Source: Reyranella sp. | Lineage (GTDB): Bacteria; Pseudomonadota; Alphaproteobacteria; Reyranellales; Reyranellaceae | Direction of reading: 5' to 3' | Assembly: GCA_021732965.1 (NCBI GenBank) | Contig: JAKFVZ010000650.1 | Span: forward strand, 1-6,723 | Length of the DNA: 6,723 nt | Shown here: positions 1 to 5,479 of the stretch, piece after piece | How positions within the stretch are numbered: position 1 is the stretch's first letter | Layout of the letters: the number at the start of each line of letters is the position of its first letter | Position numbers and translations under genes: made by a program | The notes under the pieces: model-generated | Databases searched by the model: none | The model's input: only the letters and a program-made list of their open reading frames with translations | Told to the model about the DNA's origin: nothing

Positions 1-1
1 C

Positions 2-199
2 ACGATGGAGGCGGTGGGCGAATACGCCCAGCCCTACCAGCCCGGCATGCTGTTCCACGACACCAACGAGACGCCGATCGGCCCCGACCACGCCCCGCCG
101 GCCGCGCCGCGCTATTTCAACATGCGCAAGACCAGCATCTACGGTGGCAGTACCGAGATTCAGAAGAACATCGTCTCGAAGATGGTGCTGGGCCTCTGA
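2..199 (+). CDS. Acyl-CoA dehydrogenase, C-terminal fragment (5' end outside window)
   Basis: Only the last 65 residues are visible; the reading frame is open to the left edge. The end of the protein carries the acyl-CoA dehydrogenase C-terminal signature YGGSTEIQKNIVSK (bases 140-181), part of the C-terminal helical domain that helps bind FAD and the acyl-CoA. In medium-chain acyl-CoA dehydrogenase the catalytic Glu sits in a YEGT motif; here that position is Gly, so a base would have to come from elsewhere, such as the helix-G position outside the window or the partner subunit. The tail resembles what I recall of the large subunit of pimeloyl-CoA dehydrogenase (PimC type). The next gene is another acyl-CoA dehydrogenase 40 bases downstream on the same strand, so the two are probably co-transcribed and may form a heteromer. 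The family call is firm; the substrate is inference. Confidence 0.9.
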   Translation, partial: TMEAVGEYAQPYQPGMLFHDTNETPIGPDHAPPAAPRYFNMRKTSIYGGSTEIQKNIVSKMVLGL

Positions 200-228
200 C
201 GGAGGCTATAACCGCATCCAAGAATTCC

Positions 229-235
229 GGAGGAG
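229..235 (+). promoter_or_regulatory. Strong Shine-Dalgarno of the second acyl-CoA dehydrogenase
   Basis: GGAGGAG lies 4 bases before the ATG at 240. It decides the start: the same frame stays open upstream to an ATG at 144, but that region overlaps the preceding gene and has no comparable site. Confidence 0.8.
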
Positions 236-239
236 AAAC

Positions 240-1382
240 ATGGATCTGTCCCTTTCCGACGAACAGAAGCAGCTGCAGGAATCGGCCGAGCGCTTCGCCC
301 GCGAGAAGTACACGTTCGAGAACCGCCGCAAGATCGCGGCAACCGAGCGCGGCTGGCTGCCGGAGAACTGGGCGCAGTTCGCCGAGCTGGGCTGGCTCGG
401 CATGGCCTTCTCCGAGGAGGATGGCGGCTACGGCGGTGGTCCGATCGAGACGATGATTGTCATGGAGCAGTTCGGCAAAGGCCTGGTCCTCGAGCCGTTC
501 CTGCCGACGGTGGTGCTGGGCGGCGGCATGATCGCCCGCGCCGGCTCCGCGGCCCAGAAGGAGGCGCTGCTGGCGCCGATGATCGAGGGCAAGAAGCAGT
601 TCGCCTTCGCCTGGCTCGAGCGCCAGAGCCGCTACAATCTCGCCGACGTGTCGCTCAAGGCGACCAAGGAAGGCAACGGCTGGTCGCTGTCGGGCCACAA
701 GGGCGTGGTCTACAACGCCGCCTCCGCCGACAACATCATCGTGCTGGCCCGCACCGCGGGTTCGGCGCGAGAGCCCAAGGGCCTGACGCTGTTCATCGTC
801 GATGCCAAGGCCAAGGGCCTCAGCCGCCGCGATTACCCGACGCAGGATTCGCTGCGCGCCTCCGAACTCACCTTCGACAAGGTCTCGGTCGGCGCCGACG
901 CCGTGCTGGGCAAGGTCGACGAGGCCTTCCCGACCGTCGAGGAAGCGGTCGACCGCGCCATCGTCGCGCTCTGCGCCGAGGCCACCGGCTGCATGGACGC
1001 GATCAACGCCGCGACACTCGACTACATCAAGACCCGCAAGCAGTTCGGCGTGGCGATCGGCAAGTTCCAGGTGCTGCAGCACCGCATGGTCGACTGCTTC
1101 ACCAACGCGCAGGAAGCACGTTCGATGACGCTGATGGCCTCGCTCAAGATCGACGACAAGGATCCGACGGTGCGTGCCAAGGCGGCCTCGGGCGCCAAGG
1201 TCCAGATCGGCAAGTCGGGCAAGTTCTGCGGCCAGAGCGCGGTGCAGATGCACGGCGGCATGGGCGTCACGGACGAGCTGTCGGTCAGCCACTACTTCAA
1301 GCGGCTGACGATGATCGACCTGATGTTCGGCAACCAGCAGCATCACCTGACGCGCTACAGCAACCTCGCGATGGCTGCGTAG
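240..1382 (+). CDS. Acyl-CoA dehydrogenase, pimeloyl-CoA dehydrogenase small-subunit-like
   Basis: This cytoplasmic flavoenzyme subunit of 380 aa has the usual family length. It should introduce the alpha-beta double bond in an acyl-CoA thioester and pass electrons to electron-transfer flavoprotein. The three expected parts are visible: an N-terminal helical domain (about 1-115), a middle beta domain (about 120-215, beginning near FAFAWLERQSRY) and a C-terminal helical domain (about 225-380). TRKQFG at 265-270 includes the Arg (R266) that normally contacts FAD across the dimer, and HGGMG at 338-342 is the FAD-binding loop. At the usual catalytic Glu position it reads FGN (363-365), and the alternative helix-G position is Asp (D238). 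From memory it resembles PimD, which pairs with PimC in dicarboxylate and benzoate-type CoA degradation. The start is fixed by GGAGGAG 4 bases upstream. The gene lies 40 bases after the other dehydrogenase. The family is certain; the substrate is inferred. Confidence 0.93.
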   Translation: MDLSLSDEQKQLQESAERFAREKYTFENRRKIAATERGWLPENWAQFAELGWLGMAFSEEDGGYGGGPIETMIVMEQFGKGLVLEPFLPTVVLGGGMIARAGSAAQKEALLAPMIEGKKQFAFAWLERQSRYNLADVSLKATKEGNGWSLSGHKGVVYNAASADNIIVLARTAGSAREPKGLTLFIVDAKAKGLSRRDYPTQDSLRASELTFDKVSVGADAVLGKVDEAFPTVEEAVDRAIVALCAEATGCMDAINAATLDYIKTRKQFGVAIGKFQVLQHRMVDCFTNAQEARSMTLMASLKIDDKDPTVRAKAASGAKVQIGKSGKFCGQSAVQMHGGMGVTDELSVSHYFKRLTMIDLMFGNQQHHLTRYSNLAMAA

Positions 1383-1404
1383 TCAGCGCATTGCGAACCA
1401 AAGT

Positions 1405-1511
1405 CCTCACCCTGAGGAGGCCCGCAGGGCCGTCTCGAAGGGTGGGGAGCCGGCGCCCCGTCTGCGGCCCATGCTTCGAGACGGTCGCTGCGCGACCTCC
1501 TCAGCATGAGG
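1405..1511. repeat. Nested palindromic intergenic repeat (REP/MITE-like)
   Basis: The outer arms 1405-1440 and 1474-1511 are imperfect inverted copies of each other, joined by a GC-rich spacer. Both share the core GTCTCGAAG / CTTCGAGAC. Each arm folds on its own into two 5-bp stems with 3-base loops. The left arm has CCTCA-CCC-TGAGG (1405-1417) and GGCCC-GCA-GGGCC (1419-1431). The right arm has GTCGC-TGC-GCGAC (1484-1496) and CCTCA-GCA-TGAGG (1499-1511). The spacer holds GGGG (1444-1447) facing CCCC (1456-1459). The second stems differ in sequence between the arms, yet each keeps its own pairing. I recall similar CCTCA/TGAGG plus TTCGAGAC elements dispersed in Bradyrhizobium-type genomes. It could act as a transcript terminator or an mRNA-stabilising structure between the dehydrogenase and transporter genes. 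It encodes no protein. Confidence 0.8.
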
Positions 1512-1514
1512 AGG
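1508..1514 (+). promoter_or_regulatory. Purine-rich GAGGAGG at the right edge of the repeat
   Basis: GAGGAGG matches a Shine-Dalgarno but ends 19 bases before the transporter ATG at 1534, which is too far for normal use. It lies 1 base before an in-frame TTG at 1516, which is too close. It overlaps the last hairpin of the palindrome, so pairing would hide it. It may be part of the repeat rather than a working site. Confidence 0.3.
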
Positions 1515-1533
1515 TTTGTTTGGTCGGCGACAA

Positions 1534-2490
1534 ATGAGCGCCATCATCGACATCATCGTGCCGGTGTTCGGCATGGTGATGGTCGGCTGGTTGATCGGCC
1601 GCAGCAAGCTCCTCACGCCGGAAGGCTTGCGCGGCTTCACGGCTGTCACCTTCTATGTCCTGTTCCCCGCGCTCCTCTTCCGCTCCATGGCCAAGGTGCG
1701 GCTGGAGACGCTCGAGCCGCAGGTGCTGCTGGCGTTCTTCAGCGGCGTCGCGGTCCTCTACGGCGTGCTGATGGCGATCGGGCGCATGCAGGGGCTCCGG
1801 CTCGGCGATCGCGCCATGTTCGCGCTGAGCGGCTCCTTCTCCAACGGCGTCGGCATCGGCATCCCGTTCATCAGCTACGGCTTCGGCGAGCAGGGGCTGG
1901 TGCCGCTGCTGATGATCATCAGCGTCCATTCGCTGATCCTGCTCACCTTCACCTGCTTCCTGATGGAGATGGACGGCGCCGGCGGGCGGCGCGGCAACGT
2001 GCTGAAGCGACTGGGTGGCGCGGCGCTCTCCATGCTGAAGCACCCGGTCATTCCGGCGATCTTCGCGGGGCTGCTCTGGGGCGAGATCAGCGCGCACACC
2101 AGCCTCGCGACGCCGGCGGTGCTCGACCGCATCCTGCAGGCCTTTGCCGCGGCGGCGCCGCCCTGCGGCCTCATCATGGTCGGCGCCTCGCTCGCCCATG
2201 TCGGGCTGAAGGGCCACTGGTAGTCGGCGGCCGTCGCATCGTTCTTCAAGCTCGCCATGCTGCCGGTATTGGTCTGGACGATCGGCCGCTACGTCTTCCC
2301 GCTCGATCCGCTATGGCTCAACGTCGCGACCCTGAACGCCGCGCTGCCGGCCGGCGCCAACGTCTACCTGATCGCCCAGATGTACGGCACCGGCGTCGCC
2401 CGCGCGACCAACGCCGTGGTGATCTCCACCGCCGCCAGCGTCTTCACGCTGTCCGCGGCCTTGTTGTTGCTCGGGGTGCAGGCGCGGTAA
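1534..2490 (+). pseudogene. AEC (auxin efflux carrier-like) family transporter interrupted by an amber codon
   Basis: This inner-membrane permease gene (Mem_trans/AEC family, carriers of small organic anions such as dicarboxylates) reads 229 residues from the ATG at 1534, meets TAG at 2221-2223, then continues in the same frame for 88 more codons to TAA at 2488-2490. The full 318-codon length equals that of an intact family member. Hydrophobic segments lie near residues 4-22, 35-51, 65-83, 95-115, 122-144, 168-184 and 207-223, with three more after the stop, giving the expected ten. NGVGIGIPF near 104-112 corresponds to the family's conserved N-terminal-half motif. The downstream part (LAMLPVLVWTIGRY, ALPAGANVYLIAQMYG) is still typical, so the stop is recent, a sequencing error, or read through. 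One base change from CAG, TGG, AAG or GAG would produce it. ATG 1534 was chosen over TTG 1516 because the protein starts there in family style. The substrate is unknown. Confidence 0.8.
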
Positions 2491-2500
2491 GCTCGGGACC

Positions 2501-2505
2501 GGAGG
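2501..2505 (+). promoter_or_regulatory. Shine-Dalgarno that selects ATG 2512 for the dioxygenase
   Basis: GGAGG lies 6 bases before ATG 2512. The in-frame GTG at 2506 abuts this site and is too close to be the start. Confidence 0.75.
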
Positions 2506-2511
2506 GTGACC

Positions 2512-3366
2512 ATGGCATACGAGACGGTTCAGGTTCGCGAGCTCGAGGGCTGCGGCGCCGAGGTGCTGGGGCTCGATCTCAAGTCGATGAGCAATCGGCA
2601 GTGGGACGAGGTGCAGCGCGCCTTCGTCGAGCATGGCGTGATCTTCTTCCGCGACCAGGACCTGACGCCGGAACAGCACGTCGAGTTCGCGCAGCGCTGG
2701 GGCGCGATCGACATCAATCGCTACTTCCCGGCCGTCGCCGGCTATCCGATGATCGCTGAGGTCCGCAAGGAGCCGACACAGCAGAAGAACATCGGCGAGC
2801 GCTGGCACACCGATCACACCTACGATCAGATCCCCGCCATGGGCTCGATTCTGGTGGCGCGCGAACTGCCGTCGACGGGCGGCGATACGCTGTTCGCGAA
2901 CGTTTACCGCGCCTTCGAGACGCTGTCGGAGGGGCTGAAGCAGACGCTGCGCGGACTGAACGCCGTGCACTCCTCGGCGCATCGCTTCGGCACCGCCGCG
3001 CGCAAGGCCAGCGGCAGCGATCTCGTCTTCCACAATGGCGACCGGGTCGGCGACGTGCTGCATCCGGTGGTCATCCGTCATCCGCTGAGCGGCCGCGAGG
3101 CACTCTACGTCAATGGGGACTTCACGCTGCACTTCGAGGGCTGGAGCGTCGAGGACAGCAAGCCGTTGCTGGAATATCTCTACGCGCATGTCACGCGGGA
3201 CGAGTTCACCAGCCGTTTCCAGTGGCGCGACGGCTCGATCGCCTTCTGGGACAACCGCGCCACCTGGCACAGCGCCCAGAACGACTATCAGGGCGAGCGG
3301 CGCCTGATGCACCGCATCACCGTCGCCGGCTGCGCGTTGCAGGCGGCGACGGCGGCTCGGGTCTAA
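2512..3366 (+). CDS. TauD/TfdA-family 2-oxoglutarate/Fe(II) dioxygenase
   Basis: This cytoplasmic non-heme iron oxygenase of 284 aa is close to the usual length of E. coli TauD. The family couples oxidative decarboxylation of 2-oxoglutarate to hydroxylation of a small substrate such as taurine, other sulfonates or sulfates, or phenoxyacetates. The facial triad is complete: H99 and D101 in WHTDH, and H253 in TWHSA. R268 (in LMHRIT), 15 residues after the distal His, is placed to bind the 2-oxoglutarate carboxylate. The positions nearly match TauD H99, D101, H255 and R270. GGDTLFANVYRAFE, after the HTD motif, is the usual family segment. The start is ATG 2512 with GGAGG 6 bases upstream. The gene begins 21 bases after the transporter frame ends, so the two probably share a transcript and the carrier may have moved its substrate or product. 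It is probably an active enzyme. The substrate cannot be read from the sequence, and taurine should not be assumed. Confidence 0.92.
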   Translation: MAYETVQVRELEGCGAEVLGLDLKSMSNRQWDEVQRAFVEHGVIFFRDQDLTPEQHVEFAQRWGAIDINRYFPAVAGYPMIAEVRKEPTQQKNIGERWHTDHTYDQIPAMGSILVARELPSTGGDTLFANVYRAFETLSEGLKQTLRGLNAVHSSAHRFGTAARKASGSDLVFHNGDRVGDVLHPVVIRHPLSGREALYVNGDFTLHFEGWSVEDSKPLLEYLYAHVTRDEFTSRFQWRDGSIAFWDNRATWHSAQNDYQGERRLMHRITVAGCALQAATAARV

Positions 3367-3367
3367 A

Positions 3368-3389
3368 CCGAGGCTACTGCTTTAGCCGG
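3368..3389. terminator. Possible shared hairpin at the convergent stop codons
   Basis: GGCTA (3372-3376) pairs with TAGCC (3383-3387) around a 6-base loop. CC (3368-3369) and GG (3388-3389) extend it past a 2-base bulge. It overlaps the stop of the minus-strand gene and begins 2 bases after the plus-strand stop. The stem is short and there is no clear T tract, so a terminator role is weak. Confidence 0.25.
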
Positions 3390-3886
3390 ATCGTCATCGC
3401 GGCCACGCCGGTCGCGAGGTTGTAGCCGGCGTCCTTGATCACGCCCGACGAGATCATGCCGATCTCGGCGTTCGGGCCGCCATAGATCCAGTTGCCGCCG
3501 GCCTGGTTGCCGGCCGCGACGGTGCCCTGCTCGCCCACATAGGTGCCGCCGATCTGCGTCACGCCGCGGTCCGAACCCAGCGAGTAGACGCGCCAGATCG
3601 TGTGCACGGCCCTGGTGTAGCCGATGTCGATGCCGACCTTGTCGATCGTGCCGGTGTAGTGTGCGGTGGAGACACCGTCCTTGCCGAGGAACACGCAATC
3701 GAGCGGCTTGGCCGAGCCCAGCACGTAGCCGGTGCTGCCGCCGACGTTGCAGGTCAGCGAGCCGATATAGATGCGCGAATTGGCGTTGGTGGTGTTGAGC
3801 TGCTGGGCGCTCGACTGCTGCAGGCTGCAGGCACCGGTCGAGAGGGCAAGGGCGGCCATCGCAGCCGCCATGACGACGTTCTTCAT
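3374..3886 (-). CDS. DUF992-family secreted or lipid-anchored protein
   Basis: This 170-aa exported protein belongs to DUF992, a family of unknown function that I know mainly from alphaproteobacteria. An N-terminal signal of about 19 residues (MKN, then an Ala/Leu-rich stretch) ends in STGAC. Cys20 could be a lipoprotein cysteine, but Thr at -3 makes the lipobox weak, so plain signal-peptide cleavage is also possible. A linker rich in Gln, Ser and Asn (21-37) leads to the domain, which opens with IGSLTCNVGGSTGYVLGSAK (41-60). It continues through the second Cys of LDCVF (C64), HYTGTIDKVGIDIGY (77-90) and the glycine-rich C-terminal half. C46 and C64 could form a disulfide in the periplasm. 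ATG 3886 is chosen because AAGGAG (3892-3897) lies 5 bases before it and the signal peptide begins there; an upstream in-frame start at 3916 has neither. It converges on the TauD-like gene with 7 bases between stops. The molecular role is unknown. Confidence 0.87.
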   Translation of the reverse strand: MKNVVMAAAMAALALSTGACSLQQSSAQQLNTTNANSRIYIGSLTCNVGGSTGYVLGSAKPLDCVFLGKDGVSTAHYTGTIDKVGIDIGYTRAVHTIWRVYSLGSDRGVTQIGGTYVGEQGTVAAGNQAGGNWIYGGPNAEIGMISSGVIKDAGYNLATGVAAMTIRLKQ

Positions 3887-3905
3887 AGACACTCCTTCAG
3901 GGGGA

Positions 3906-3927
3906 GGGCCACCCAAGGGGGGTGCCC
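3906..3927 (-). terminator. Hairpin between the PhyH-like and DUF992 genes
   Basis: CACCC (3910-3914) pairs with GGGTG (3920-3924), and GGG (3906-3908) pairs with CCC (3925-3927) past a single bulged base, giving an 8-bp stem. It lies 27 bases after the PhyH stop and 20 bases before the DUF992 start. No U-run follows on the minus strand, so it may be a weak terminator or a leader structure of the DUF992 mRNA rather than a classical intrinsic terminator. Confidence 0.3.
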
Positions 3928-3953
3928 GTCCGTGAGCCAGCCACTAGCACGAC

Positions 3954-4820
3954 TCAGGCCGTGGCGCCCGTCATCACGGCTTCCTGATCCTCGGGGGCGT
4001 AGAAGAAATCACCGGGGCGGAAATCGTGACCGAGGTCGCCCAGCAGGCGGCGCTGGCGCGGGGTGCAGCGGTCGAGGATCGCCGCATACGGCCCGCTGAA
4101 ATCGTAGGCCCGCATGAACATCTGGCAGTAGTTGTAGAGCAGGGTCTTGCGCGCCTTGCCGGAATGGTTGGGCGAGGGCCCGTGCCACAGCGCGTGCGGG
4201 AAGACATAGGCGTCGCCTGCCTTGCCCAGGAGCGGCACCGCGCCCGGCATGCCCGGCGACGGGATGCGCTCGGCGCGTTCGGGGAAGGGCCGCAGATGGC
4301 TGCCGGGGAACACGGTGAAGTTGCCGCTGTTGTCCGCGGTCACGTCGGTCAGCAGGTACATGACCTTCACGGCCAGCGGCCGGCTGGTTTCGCTGACACG
4401 AATCGCCTTCTGCGCCTGGCCGCCGTCGGTGTGGGTATAACCCGGAAACAGGTCGGTCGAGGCGCGCACGATCGCCTGGCTCATCGAGAACTGGATGTAG
4501 GGACCCATCAGGTCGAGGATCAGGTCGAAGATCGCCGGCCGGTCGATCAGGTCGATGAAGGCCTGATGATAGGGAAGCAGGTCGCGCCGGTCCATGAACG
4601 CGTCCTTGTTTTGATCCGGTAGCTTCCAGGCATAGTGACCGCGCGGCAGCGTGCCCGGCGCGGGCTCGTAGCCCGGTTCGGTGCGCACGGTGTCGTCGAG
4701 CAACTTCGAAAAGAAATCGACCTCGGCGGGCGACAGTGCGCCCTCGATCTGCAGGTAACCGTCGACGGCCCACTGCTCGCGTTGTGCCTCGGTGAGCGTG
4801 CGTGTGGTGTTGGCCAGCAT
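3954..4820 (-). CDS. Phytanoyl-CoA dioxygenase (PhyH) family protein
   Basis: This cytoplasmic 2-oxoglutarate/Fe(II) oxygenase of 288 aa has the usual length for bacterial PhyH proteins, which hydroxylate varied small molecules and rarely phytanoyl-CoA itself. The metal ligands are visible as H130 and D132 in YTHTDGG and H213 in LWHGPSPNHSG. R224 in KARKTLLYNY is the expected 2-oxoglutarate-binding Arg. The N-terminal EQWAVDGYLQIEGALSPAEV (16-35) is the typical family opening. SGNFTVFPGSHLRPFP (165-180) is the conserved loop before the distal His. ATG 4820 has AAGGGAGG (4826-4833) 5 bases upstream; the frame also has an ATG at 4847, but it lacks a ribosome site and would add nine atypical residues. 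Neighbours on the same strand are a basic unknown protein upstream (85-base gap) and the DUF992 gene downstream (67-base gap). Neither names a substrate. Confidence 0.9.
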   Translation of the reverse strand: MLANTTRTLTEAQREQWAVDGYLQIEGALSPAEVDFFSKLLDDTVRTEPGYEPAPGTLPRGHYAWKLPDQNKDAFMDRRDLLPYHQAFIDLIDRPAIFDLILDLMGPYIQFSMSQAIVRASTDLFPGYTHTDGGQAQKAIRVSETSRPLAVKVMYLLTDVTADNSGNFTVFPGSHLRPFPERAERIPSPGMPGAVPLLGKAGDAYVFPHALWHGPSPNHSGKARKTLLYNYCQMFMRAYDFSGPYAAILDRCTPRQRRLLGDLGHDFRPGDFFYAPEDQEAVMTGATA

Positions 4821-4858
4821 GCGATCCTCCCTTGGAAGCACCGCCATCCTAACGCCGC

Positions 4859-4880
4859 GCGACGCCCCTGTCGGCGTCGC
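4859..4880 (-). terminator. Perfect 8-bp GC-rich hairpin after the basic-protein gene
   Basis: GCGACGCC (4859-4866) is perfectly complementary to GGCGTCGC (4873-4880) around a 6-base loop. It sits in the 85-base gap, 25 bases after the basic-protein stop and 38 bases before the PhyH start. The bases that follow on the minus strand are not U-rich, so efficiency as an intrinsic terminator is doubtful. It may separate or attenuate the two genes. Confidence 0.4.
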
Positions 4881-4905
4881 CCTCTCGCATCGCGGTCGGC
4901 GCTAC

Positions 4906-5427
4906 TCAGCGCGAATCGCGCTTGGCCTGGGCCTTCGCCCCCTGGCTGCGCACGCTGCCGCGCACCGATCCCGGCACATGATTCTTCACCGCGACGCGCG
5001 TCTTGCCGGTAGCCGCCTTGGCGGGGCCGCGCGGCTTGGCCGGCGCCTTGGCGCCCTTCGCCTTCTGCTTCAGCGCCAGCGCTTTCTTCGCGCTCGCGAC
5101 CAGCGCGGCCTTGGCCTTCACTTTGGCGCGGCGCGCGGTCTCGGTTTCGAGGCGGGCGAGGGCCGCCGCCAGGATGGCGAGCTTGAGCTGCGATCCGTCG
5201 TCGGCCTTCACCGGCATCGCGCCGCGCGCCTGCGTCTTGCCGCGCATCTCGCGGCGCTGACGCTCGGCCAGCGTGCGGGCGCGGTCGCGCTTCGTGCGGG
5301 TCCGCTTCACCAGGCTGGAAAGCTGGGCGTCGGTCAGCGCCTTGACGACGCGCGCGCCCGACAGGTCGATCAGCTCGCGCTCGTCGGCGCTGAGCGCCCG
5401 CAGTTCCTGCTTCTTCGTGATCGCCAT
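4906..5427 (-). CDS. Lys/Ala-rich basic protein of unknown function
   Basis: I cannot assign this 173-aa protein to a characterised family. The N-terminal half (1-65) is charged and probably helical, with KKQELRALSADERELIDL followed by VKRTRTKRDRARTLAERQRR, which could form a coiled or amphipathic helix. Residues 78-100 form another likely helix (LKLAILAAALARLETETARR). Residues 100-145 are dominated by Ala, Lys and Pro, much like the tail of histone H1 or bacterial H1-like proteins. The C-terminus (152-173) has a short GSVRGSVR tandem and ends basic. There is no signal peptide or membrane segment, so it is probably cytoplasmic. Strong positive charge suggests RNA or DNA binding, but that is inference from composition alone. 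ATG 5427 is chosen because GAGGAGA (5433-5439) is 5 bases upstream; an in-frame ATG at 5454 would add nine residues without a good site. It follows the TSUP permease gene by 52 bases. Confidence 0.75.
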   Translation of the reverse strand: MAITKKQELRALSADERELIDLSGARVVKALTDAQLSSLVKRTRTKRDRARTLAERQRREMRGKTQARGAMPVKADDGSQLKLAILAAALARLETETARRAKVKAKAALVASAKKALALKQKAKGAKAPAKPRGPAKAATGKTRVAVKNHVPGSVRGSVRSQGAKAQAKRDSR

Positions 5428-5479
5428 CGTTCTCTCCTCGTAGGGGACGATCATCCTTGCCGAAGGAAATCGCGGACGT

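Noticed and set aside
117..1346. Long minus-strand open frame (409 codons) opposite the second acyl-CoA dehydrogenase
   Set aside because: It is rich in Arg, His, Ala and Leu with no domain, and mirrors the GC-biased codons of a clear plus-strand gene.
1405..1511. CRISPR array or tRNA-like structure in the palindromic gap
   Set aside because: There are no direct repeats with regular spacers and no cloverleaf; the structure is an inverted repeat with short nested hairpins.
2221..2223. TAG as a recoded or pyrrolysine codon
   Set aside because: No structure or context supporting recoding is visible, and the family is not known to contain pyrrolysine; a mutation or sequence error is simpler.
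1506..2759. Plus-strand open frame of 417 codons overlapping the transporter and dioxygenase
   Set aside because: It is longer than the real transporter frame but has an Arg/Ala-rich composition with no membrane segments; it is a shadow of two genes in another frame.
2311..3312. Minus-strand open frame (333 codons) opposite the TauD-like gene
   Set aside because: It has no recognisable domain, and the plus-strand frame carries all the catalytic motifs of a known family.
2512..3366. Calling the dioxygenase taurine dioxygenase (tauD)
   Set aside because: Only the metal and 2-oxoglutarate ligands can be matched; they are shared by the whole TauD/TfdA family. No taurine ABC transporter genes lie beside it.
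5453..5468. TCCTT/AAGGA hairpin between the TSUP permease and the basic-protein gene
   Set aside because: A 5-bp AT-containing stem with a 4-base loop is expected by chance and has no adjoining U tract.
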